From positions 1,302,001 through 1,366,000 of the forward strand of contig NZ_JAGIPG010000001.1 in assembly GCF_017877055.1 (NCBI RefSeq): DNA of 64,000 nucleotides. The letters are read 5' to 3'. The translations under genes and the position numbers were made by a program. Shown here piece after piece: positions 57,649 to 64,000 of the stretch (position 1 is the stretch's first letter; each line of letters starts with the position of its first letter). The notes under the pieces were generated by a model that worked only from the letters and a program-made list of their open reading frames with translations, made no database searches and was not told the origin of the DNA. Source of the DNA: Neorhizobium galegae (GTDB lineage Bacteria > Pseudomonadota > Alphaproteobacteria > Rhizobiales > Rhizobiaceae).

Positions 57649-58728
57649 TTAGTCCTCCAGTCGCGGATAGGTGGCGAGCGCATTGTCCCGAACCAGCCGG
57701 TCGATCAGGCGTTCCGGGAAACCGGCCGGGATCGCGGCATCGCCCTCGAATTGCGCATGCGGATAGTCGGTCGAGAACAGCAGCATGTCGTCGCAATCGA
57801 GATGCTCGATGATGCGTTCCAGTTCGGCCGGATCGCGCGGCGCGTCAAAGGGCTGCGTCGTCATGCGGATCTGGCGTCGGACCAGCGCTGACGGCGGTTC
57901 CTTGACCCAGGGAATCTCGATGCGGGCGCCGCGCCAGTCCTTGCTCATCCGCCACATCTGGCCGGGCAGCCAGGAAACGCCGGATTCGATCAGCACGATC
58001 TTCATGTCCGGGAATTTGCCGAGCACGCCCTCGGCGACGAAACTGCCGACTTGGGCCGCAAAACCCTGGACCTGGTGGACGTAGTCCTCGGCGAGATAGG
58101 AGAGGAAACCGCTCTGGCTCGGCGCGTGGCGATAGGCGCTGCCGGCATGCACGCCGAGCGCAAAGCCATGGCGCTGAGCGGCTTCGTAGACGGGCCAGTA
58201 GATTCGGCGGCCGAGCGGCATTTCGCCCATGCAGAGCGTCAGCACCTGCACGAAACGCTTGTCGTCGGCAAAGCGCTCGATCTCCTCGATGGCGGCTTCC
58301 GGGTTCTGCATCGGCAGCACGAGGGAAGCGCGCAGGCGCGGGTCGCGGTCCAGCCATTCCGCCTTCAGCCAGTCGTTGGTGGCGCGGCAGACGGCGGTCG
58401 CGAGATAGGGATCGTAGATCGCGTGCACGGCGGTGACGCAGTTGAGGATCGCATATTTGAGACCGTAGGGATCGAGCAGGTTTTTCCGCAGCTTTTCGAC
58501 GCCCTTGCCCTCCGTCGCCTTCCAGTCCTCCCGGAAGAAGGGCTTGGTGCGGGTCGGGAAATTGGTGAGTTCCAGACGGTCGACATCGCGCGTCGTAACG
58601 ATCTCGCGCCAGTAGTCGTCGAAATAGGGAAGAAGATCCTCGCGCAGCGGCGCGTCCGGATGAACGTCACAATCGATCGCGCCCAATTGCGAAAGCACAG
58701 GGCGCTGCTGGGTCACAGCAGTATCCAC
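57649..58728 (-). CDS. Amidohydrolase-2 family protein (ACMSD-like), copy A
   Basis: This is a 359-residue homologue of the following gene with the same plan: GAIDCDVHPDAPL (Asp-x-His), LGVHAGSAYRH and LLFSTDYPHAQFEGD. The two proteins share many segments (for example an RRIYWPVYEAAQRH/RRRYWPIYEAAEHY region) but differ enough to be distinct subunits or enzymes. The start is GTG with GGGAGGTTTT upstream. It is the first gene of the operon amidohydrolase A, amidohydrolase B, Rieske. The adjacent pair could act as a heteromer. Confidence 0.87.
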   Translation of the reverse strand: MDTAVTQQRPVLSQLGAIDCDVHPDAPLREDLLPYFDDYWREIVTTRDVDRLELTNFPTRTKPFFREDWKATEGKGVEKLRKNLLDPYGLKYAILNCVTAVHAIYDPYLATAVCRATNDWLKAEWLDRDPRLRASLVLPMQNPEAAIEEIERFADDKRFVQVLTLCMGEMPLGRRIYWPVYEAAQRHGFALGVHAGSAYRHAPSQSGFLSYLAEDYVHQVQGFAAQVGSFVAEGVLGKFPDMKIVLIESGVSWLPGQMWRMSKDWRGARIEIPWVKEPPSALVRRQIRMTTQPFDAPRDPAELERIIEHLDCDDMLLFSTDYPHAQFEGDAAIPAGFPERLIDRLVRDNALATYPRLED

Positions 58729-58902
58729 CGCTTAAAACCTCCCTTGTCTGTCAGCCGACTGCTCCTCGTGCGGCAGGCCTGAACCTCACTCCCGGGCGGC
58801 GCGTCGACAGACGGTGGCCACCCTCGCATCAGCGATGCGTTTCCTCGATTTGGGAGGGTAAGCGGCACGGGGGGCCAAGAGAATATGCTTTTTCATCGTA
58901 GC

Positions 58903-58925
58903 GGCTTTCTCGATTCGAGAAAGCC
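58903..58925. promoter_or_regulatory. Perfect 23-bp palindrome upstream of the amidohydrolase operon
   Basis: GGCTTTCTCGA (58903-58913) and TCGAGAAAGCC (58915-58925) are perfectly inverted around one base. It lies about 175 bp upstream of amidohydrolase A and 41 bp downstream of the LysR stop on the same strand. It could be a terminator stem for lysR (no T run seen) or a regulator-binding site. A second small hairpin is at 58825-58839. Confidence 0.6.
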
Positions 58926-58966
58926 AATCGGCTTTCAGTTTTTCTCCTGAAGCAAAGGCGCGGTGC

Positions 58967-59872
58967 TCACGCTGCTCGATCACCCGGAACGAGAGCCGCG
59001 TGCATATGGATGCGCAGCCATTCCATCAGCGCGCGCACGGTCGGCTTACGCGCCTGGGTTTGGGGGATGAGCGCCTTCAGCCAGAGTTCCGCCACGGGAT
59101 AGTCCGGCAGGAGTTCGATCAGCTTGCCCGTCCGGATGGATTCTTCCGCCACGTAATTCGCCACCATGGCGACGCCGCGGCCCCGCAGCGCCAGGTCGTG
59201 CAGGATCTGGGTATCGTTGGCGCTGAAGGCGGACCTGACTTCGACATCGATCGGCCCGCCCGGGCTGCGAAACGACCAGGTCGAACCCGTCGCGTGGAAC
59301 GTCAGACAGATGTGATTGACCAGGTCGCGCGGATGTTTCGGCAGCCCACGGTTTGCGAGATAGTCGGGAGCGGCGCAGAGTTTTCGCGGATAGGGGCAGA
59401 GCGGTTCGTCGACGACGTTTGAATAGGAGGCGGGCAGGGCGCCCAGCGCGATATCATATCCCTCTTCCGCCGGATTGACGGAGCGGTCGACCAGCGCAAG
59501 ATCCATCGTGACGTTTGGGTTCTCCTGCTGGAAGTCGCTAAGGATGCGGGCGAGGAAGGCGATCGTCACCGTCGTCGGCGCCTTTATCCTCAAATGTCCT
59601 TCGATCCGCTGGGCGACGGCCGCCGCTCCGCTGATGGCATCGTCGATCTCCTTGACCAGGGATTGGTAGCGGGGCAGGTAGCGTTCGCCGATCTCCGTCA
59701 GGATGATCTGGCGGGTCGAGCGGACGAAGAGTTTCACCCGCATCTGGTCTTCCAGCCGGCTGATGCGTTTGGTCACGACCGATGGTGCGACGCCGAGATG
59801 ACGGCCCGCCGCCGAGAAGCTGCCGGACCGGGCAACCGCCAGGAACGTGCGGATATTGATAAGCGTATCCAA
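58967..59872 (-). CDS. LysR-family transcriptional regulator
   Basis: This is a regulator of about 301 residues. The HTH is NIRTFLAVARSGSFSAAGRH followed by LGVAPSVVTKRISRLEDQM; the C-terminal half is the LysR substrate-binding domain (LRIKAPTTVTIAFLARILSD, DIALGALPASYSNVVDEPLC). TTG at 59872 is chosen because it gives the usual LysR N-terminus and GGGAGA lies upstream; ATG at 59935 would add 21 residues. It is divergent from the ferric-type ABC importer and upstream of the amidohydrolase operon, so it may control both. Confidence 0.88.
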   Translation of the reverse strand: MDTLINIRTFLAVARSGSFSAAGRHLGVAPSVVTKRISRLEDQMRVKLFVRSTRQIILTEIGERYLPRYQSLVKEIDDAISGAAAVAQRIEGHLRIKAPTTVTIAFLARILSDFQQENPNVTMDLALVDRSVNPAEEGYDIALGALPASYSNVVDEPLCPYPRKLCAAPDYLANRGLPKHPRDLVNHICLTFHATGSTWSFRSPGGPIDVEVRSAFSANDTQILHDLALRGRGVAMVANYVAEESIRTGKLIELLPDYPVAELWLKALIPQTQARKPTVRALMEWLRIHMHAALVPGDRAA

Positions 59873-59935
59873 TGTCTTAGGTCTCCCATGTCGCCCTGTC
59901 GAGCGACCCTCCGCATAAACGGTAGCACAATTCAT

Positions 59936-60363
59936 CTTTCTATTTTCGAGAAAAGTGAATGTAAAAAAATGGTGCTTTTCCCCTGCACGGGAAAAGGTCA
60001 ATCTAACAGAAGAGGGAATTCCGGTGCCGGGTGGCATCGCCGCGACTGGCAGGGAGAGCCGGCGCAGATCGGAATTCAAAAAGGGAGTTTGCACTTGGCC
60101 AAGGCCAATCCTGTCCGAGCTGAAGGCCCAAATGTTCCGCATCATGCGGCGCTTATCAGGGACCTTGTCAATTGCAGGGTACGCGCCAGATCGTTTCGAA
60201 GCGATCGGTAAGCCGTCGAGATTGAGTAGCCGTTCGGGAAAGCGGCACCGCTTGCGGTGACAAAGGAGATCGCGGCCGGTGGCCGCAGAAATTTTGAGCG
60301 TCGAGTGCCGGGACCGGGTCCCGGGCGAGATGCTCGATCGTCGGTTCCAGGGAGGAGAGACAC
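59936..60363. promoter_or_regulatory. 428-bp lysR/ABC importer control region, no gene supported
   Basis: A perfect inverted repeat CTTTTCCC (59975-59982) / GGGAAAAG (59989-59996) with a 6-bp centre is a plausible LysR-type site. TTTTC-GA-GAAAA occurs at about 59945-59956. A near-perfect 18-bp palindrome GATCGTTTCGAAGCGATC is at 60189-60206. An open frame at 59955-60260 has no recognisable family features and I do not accept it. Confidence 0.55.
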
Positions 60364-61425
60364 GTGACGACAAACACATCCATGACTTCGGCCATTCAAA
60401 AATGGTCGCGCCGGTTTTTCATGGCGGCTGCGGGCAGCCTGGCCATTTCGGCCGCGGCCGGCATGCCTGCCTTCGCGCAGGACGCCGAGTGGCAGAAGGT
60501 GATCGAGGCGGGCAAGAAGGAAGGCAAGCTCATCCTTTATACCGCGCTGGTCGGCCAGCCGAGCACCAAGCAGATCGCCGCCGCGTTCACCAAGGAATAC
60601 GGTATAGAAGTCGAAATTCTCGAGGCTCGTGCCAGCGAGATCCGCGAGCGCGTCCGCGTCGAGCAGGCCGCCGGCCGGTTTGCCGCCGACGTGATGTTCA
60701 CCAGCGAAGGGCAGACCATGCTCTACGACAAGGAGGACAAGTCCGTCGATCCGCTGCCGGTGACCCCGAATTCGCAAAAGATCGGCGACAAGTTCAAGCT
60801 CAAGGTGCCGATGGCCTCGGTCATGACCATTCCCTACGGGATCATGATCAATACCGGCCTCGTGAAGCCGGCCGACGAGCCGAAGAGCTGGAAAGACATT
60901 GCCGACCCCAAGTGGCAGGGCAAGATCCTCTCCGACGATCCGCGCGCGATCGGCGCCGGTTACCTCTGGTTCTTCTCGACCTATGACAAGATTGGCGAAG
61001 ACTATGTGAAGAAGGTCGCGAGCCAGAAGCTCGTCTTCACCCGCGACCAGCGCGAATCGCAGCGCCGCACCGCACGCGGCGAATATTCGATCTACATGCC
61101 GGTGATCATGACCGACTTTTCTGATCTGAAGGGGCTGCCGGTCAAGTTCATCATTCCCGAGGAGGGCGTTCCCTACGTTCTTTACGGCAACGTCATGCTC
61201 AAGAAGGCTCCGCACCCGAACGCCGCCAAGCTCTATCTCGATTTCATGCAAGGCCCGGTCGTGCAGAAAATCTACGCGGGTCTCGGCTACGGTCCCGTCC
61301 TTCCCGGCATGACCGAAGGCCTGCCGGCGGACGTGAAGGCAATTTCCGAAGCCAAGCTCTATGGCACGACGGACACGACCCGCCAGAACGAGATGCTGGC
61401 CAAGTCCAAGGACATCTTCAAGTAA
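60364..61425 (+). CDS. ABC transporter substrate-binding protein, ferric/organic-anion type (AfuA/FbpA-like)
   Basis: This 353-residue periplasmic protein has an Arg-rich signal peptide (WSRRFFMAAAGSLAISAAAG) ending near AFA-Q, at about residue 39, with a twin-arginine pair. The body is family 1: EWQKVIEAGKKEGKLILYTA, QAAGRFAADVMFTSEGQTM, SWKDIADPKWQGKILSDDPR and RRTARGEYSIYMPVIM. It lacks an evident pair of adjacent Tyr ligands typical of iron binding (FbpA), so an organic substrate is as likely as iron. GTG at 60364 follows GGGAGGAGAGACAC. A hairpin follows the stop. Confidence 0.9.
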   Translation: MTTNTSMTSAIQKWSRRFFMAAAGSLAISAAAGMPAFAQDAEWQKVIEAGKKEGKLILYTALVGQPSTKQIAAAFTKEYGIEVEILEARASEIRERVRVEQAAGRFAADVMFTSEGQTMLYDKEDKSVDPLPVTPNSQKIGDKFKLKVPMASVMTIPYGIMINTGLVKPADEPKSWKDIADPKWQGKILSDDPRAIGAGYLWFFSTYDKIGEDYVKKVASQKLVFTRDQRESQRRTARGEYSIYMPVIMTDFSDLKGLPVKFIIPEEGVPYVLYGNVMLKKAPHPNAAKLYLDFMQGPVVQKIYAGLGYGPVLPGMTEGLPADVKAISEAKLYGTTDTTRQNEMLAKSKDIFK

Positions 61426-61441
61426 GCCTCCCAGGGCCGCT

Positions 61442-61464
61442 GCCGGTCCGATGTTCGGGCCGGC
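61442..61464 (+). other. RNA hairpin between binding-protein and permease genes
   Basis: GCCGGTCCG (61442-61450) and CGGGCCGGC (61456-61464) pair with one G-T wobble around the loop ATGTT. The arms are identical to those of the hairpin after dctP (24484-24510). No T run follows. It probably supports higher binding-protein expression. Confidence 0.65.
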
Positions 61465-61500
61465 GGTGCCGTTCTTCATACCCGGAGCCGCGAGGATCCC

Positions 61501-63267
61501 ATGACGATTATCCACAATCGCCCCCTAGACGACATTGCCGAAACTGCGCCGACGCTTGCCGGCAATGCTTTCACGCGCGCCTTTTCGGGCGGATCGCTGT
61601 GGCGTCTGATCGGCATGCTGGTGCTGATCCTGATCCTCGGATTCCTGACGATCTATCCGCTCGCCATGCTGCTCTACGGCAGCCTGCATTCGACGCCGCC
61701 CGGCATGGCCGGCGAGTTCAATCTCAATGGCTATCGGTCAATCATGACCACCCAGAACCTCATCGTTCTGGCCAACACGATCGGCATTTCGCTTGCCAAG
61801 ACCATACCGTCGCTGACGATCGCGGTGTTTCTCGCCTGGATCGTCGCGCGCACCGACACGCCGTTCCGCGGCACGCTGGAAGTGCTGATCACGCTGCCGT
61901 TCTTCATTCCGCCGATCCTGACGGCCATGGCCTGGGGCATGCTTGCCAACCCGCAGGTGGGCGTCATCAACATGGTCTGGCGCTGGGCAACCGGCGCGAC
62001 CGATCCGCTCGTCAACATCTATTCCTATGGCGGCGTCATCTGGCACATGTGCCAGTATTCGATCCCCTTCCTGTTCCTGTTCATGGTTGACGCCTTCCGG
62101 GCGATGGACCCGTCGCTTGAGGAATCGAGCCGGATGTGCGGTGCGTCGCGCTGGACGACCTTCCGCAAGATCACCCTGCTCCTGATGCTGCCGGTGCTGA
62201 CCAGCTCGTTCATGCTGAGCTTCATCAAGGGCATCGAGACCTTCGAATCGGCGCTGTTCTTCGGCCTGCCCGCAGGCATCAAGGTGATCACCACCGACAT
62301 CTACGAGTCGATCAACCACCGCGCGACGCCCGACTACCAGTACGCGACGTCGCTGTCCTTCGCGATCATGGGGCTGATGTTCCTGCTCGTCATCTGGCAG
62401 TGGTGGATGCTGCGTGGCAAGAGTTTCCAGACCGTCACGGGCAAGGGGTTTCGCCCGAGCGTCATGGAACTCGGCCCCTGGCGCTGGGTCACCTTCGCCT
62501 TCTGTGTGCTGTTCTTCTTCATCACGGTCGTACTGCCGATCGGGCAGCTGATGCTCGGCTCGTTCTTCCGCTTCTTCGGCTTCTACACCTACGACATGCT
62601 GACGCTGGAGCACTACAGGGCCGTCTTCGCCAACAGCGAATTCTGGCGGGCGGTGCGCAATACGATGGTGCTCGGCCTGCTCGGCGCCACCGCGACCATG
62701 GCGCTCGGCGCGATCGTTGCCTACATCTCGGTGCGGACCCGCTGGCGCGGCCGCAACCTGATCGACAGCATGGCCTGGCTTCCGTGGATGATGCCGGGCA
62801 TGGTTCTCGGCGTCGGGTTCCTCTGGGCGTTTGCGATGCTGCCGGGACCGATCCCGATCTACGGCACCATCTGGGCGCTTCTGCTTGCCTATATTGCGCT
62901 CGGTACGCCGGTGTCCGTGCGGGTGATGACCGGCGCCTATCACCAGCTTTCCTATGATCTGGAAGAATGTTCGCGGGTTCACGGCGCAACCTGGGCCCAG
63001 ACCATGTGGCGGATCATGGTGGCGCTCGCCTGGCCGGCCTTCGCCGTCGGCTGGGTGCTGACCTTCTTCGGCATCATGCGCGAACTGTCGGCGTCGATCC
63101 TTCTTTATTCGGTGGGATCGGAAACGCTGGCGGTCGTGCTGATGAAGCTCTGGGCCAACGGCAATGCGGAACAGGTGAGCGTCATCGGCCTGATGATGAT
63201 GCTCCTGGTCATCGTGTTCCGCTGGGTGCAGCTCAGCTTCATCAAGGCTCGCATCAGCAAGCTCTGA
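61501..63267 (+). CDS. ABC transporter permease, FbpB/ThiP-type tandem permease
   Basis: This 588-residue inner-membrane protein contains two fused permease domains with about twelve helices. Each has an EAA loop: EESSRMCGASRWTTFRKITL in the first half and EECSRVHGATWAQTMWRIMV in the second. This arrangement is typical of ferric-iron, thiamine and related family-1 importers. It is preceded by a polar N-terminal segment of about 35 residues. It lies 75 bp after the binding-protein gene and 87 bp before the ATPase gene. Confidence 0.93.
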   Translation: MTIIHNRPLDDIAETAPTLAGNAFTRAFSGGSLWRLIGMLVLILILGFLTIYPLAMLLYGSLHSTPPGMAGEFNLNGYRSIMTTQNLIVLANTIGISLAKTIPSLTIAVFLAWIVARTDTPFRGTLEVLITLPFFIPPILTAMAWGMLANPQVGVINMVWRWATGATDPLVNIYSYGGVIWHMCQYSIPFLFLFMVDAFRAMDPSLEESSRMCGASRWTTFRKITLLLMLPVLTSSFMLSFIKGIETFESALFFGLPAGIKVITTDIYESINHRATPDYQYATSLSFAIMGLMFLLVIWQWWMLRGKSFQTVTGKGFRPSVMELGPWRWVTFAFCVLFFFITVVLPIGQLMLGSFFRFFGFYTYDMLTLEHYRAVFANSEFWRAVRNTMVLGLLGATATMALGAIVAYISVRTRWRGRNLIDSMAWLPWMMPGMVLGVGFLWAFAMLPGPIPIYGTIWALLLAYIALGTPVSVRVMTGAYHQLSYDLEECSRVHGATWAQTMWRIMVALAWPAFAVGWVLTFFGIMRELSASILLYSVGSETLAVVLMKLWANGNAEQVSVIGLMMMLLVIVFRWVQLSFIKARISKL

Positions 63268-63354
63268 CCCTGCGCGGCGGTTGCTGCCGCCGCCATATCG
63301 TCAAGTTTTCAATAAGCGGATTTCTGCAATCCGTGTTCGACAAGGAAGAGAAAT

Positions 63355-64000
63355 ATGGCTTCGGTGACGCTCGAAAACGTGAGCCGCATGTATGGCGCGA
63401 TAACCGCCGTGGACAATGTGAACCTGAAGATCAAGAGCGGCGAGTTCGTCACGCTGCTGGGGGCCTCGGGCTGCGGCAAGACGACGACGCTGCGCATGGT
63501 GGCGGGGCTCGAGAAGAATACCGGCGGCCGCATCGCGATCGGCGACAATGTCGTCTCGGATTCGGAGAAGGGCTATTTCGTGCCCTCGGAACGCCGCCGT
63601 CTCGGCATGGTCTTCCAGTCCTACGCGATCTGGCCGCATATGACGGTGTTCGACAATGTCGCCTACCCCTTGCGCATCCGCCGCCGGCCCGACACGGAAG
63701 TCCGGGATCGCGTCATGAACGCACTGCGTCTCGTCGAGATGGAGCAATATGCCGAACGTCCGTCGCCGGCGCTCTCCGGCGGCCAGCAGCAGCGCGTGGC
63801 GATCGCCCGCGCGCTGGTGTTCGAGCCGGAAGTGCTGCTGCTCGACGAGCCGCTCTCCAACCTCGACGCGCGCCTGCGCACCCAGATGGGCGACGATTTC
63901 CGCGCCTTGCAGCAGCGTCTGAAGATCACCGCCCTCTACGTCACCCACGACCAGGCGGAAGCCATGGCGCTGTCCGACCGGGTGGTCGTCATGCATGGCG
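63355..64000 (+). CDS. ABC transporter ATPase, FbpC/PotA type (partial, runs off right edge)
   Basis: About 215 residues are visible. Walker A is GASGCGKTTTLRMVAG, the Q-loop is LGMVFQSYAIWPHMTVFDNV, the signature is LSGGQQQRVAIARAL, Walker B is VLLLDEPLSNLDARLR, and the H-loop is LYVTHDQAEAMALSD. These mark the MalK/FbpC class; a C-terminal TOBE domain should follow beyond the window. ATG at 63355 is preceded by AAGGAAGAGAA. It energises the importer with the tandem permease. Confidence 0.93.
   Translation, partial: MASVTLENVSRMYGAITAVDNVNLKIKSGEFVTLLGASGCGKTTTLRMVAGLEKNTGGRIAIGDNVVSDSEKGYFVPSERRRLGMVFQSYAIWPHMTVFDNVAYPLRIRRRPDTEVRDRVMNALRLVEMEQYAERPSPALSGGQQQRVAIARALVFEPEVLLLDEPLSNLDARLRTQMGDDFRALQQRLKITALYVTHDQAEAMALSDRVVVMHG

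Noticed and set aside
59955..60260. A 101-codon open frame in the lysR/ABC control region
   Set aside because: Composition and lack of motifs do not support coding, and it overlaps inverted repeats that look regulatory.

Overview
The window looks like a piece of a Rhizobiaceae genome (Rhizobium/Agrobacterium/Neorhizobium/Ensifer type). The basis is high G+C coding DNA, ChvE-GguA-GguB and GguC/AraD1 homologues that are hallmarks of this family, very many solute-binding-protein transporters, and a palindromic intergenic repeat of a type common in rhizobia. I see no rRNA, tRNA, ribosomal or cell-division gene. The content is almost purely uptake, catabolism and local regulation, which suggests a chromid, megaplasmid or accessory chromosome region (inference).

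Layout. 1-6.5 kb: a minus-strand set running off the left edge (TetR regulator, GpdQ-like phosphodiesterase, family-1 solute-binding protein), then a DUF922 protease, a DMT exporter and a divergent LysR gene that is broken by a frameshift. 6.5-15.1 kb: a divergent locus built around a dipeptide-type ABC importer, with a PuuE-like deacetylase, a creatininase-family amidohydrolase, a MarR regulator and an isoaspartyl peptidase. Its control region holds two identical 14-bp palindromes. 15.2-20.6 kb: the tyrosine/homogentisate pathway (hpd, hmgA, a fumarylacetoacetase, maiA) with Lrp- and MarR-type regulators. 20.6-26.8 kb: a TetR-controlled TRAP transporter with a shikimate-dehydrogenase-like enzyme, followed by an M20 peptidase.

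26.8-40.3 kb: two sugar importers, YtfQRT-YjfF type on the minus strand and ChvE-GguAB type on the plus strand. They flank an oxidative L-arabinose/D-galactose route (AraD1, sugar 1-dehydrogenase, arabonate dehydratase). 40.3-46.4 kb: a heterodimeric ABC exporter with one degenerate ATP site, an NlpC/P60-like protein and an extradiol-dioxygenase/esterase fusion. 46.4-52.6 kb: a second dipeptide-type importer operon ending in an aminotransferase that resembles pyridoxamine-pyruvate aminotransferase. 52.7-64 kb: a TetR regulator divergent from a ketosynthase-thiolase pair; an operon of two ACMSD-like amidohydrolases plus a Rieske ferredoxin; a LysR gene; and a divergent ferric-type ABC importer whose ATPase gene runs off the right edge.

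Common logic: each module pairs an importer with a few enzymes and a regulator. Genes within modules often overlap by 1-4 bp, implying translational coupling. Solute-binding-protein genes are repeatedly followed by strong RNA hairpins, probably to raise their expression over the permease and ATPase genes. The least explained modules are the peptide/amide locus (6.5-15.1 kb), the dioxygenase-esterase fusion (44.4-46.4 kb) and the amidohydrolase-Rieske-ABC block (56-64 kb).
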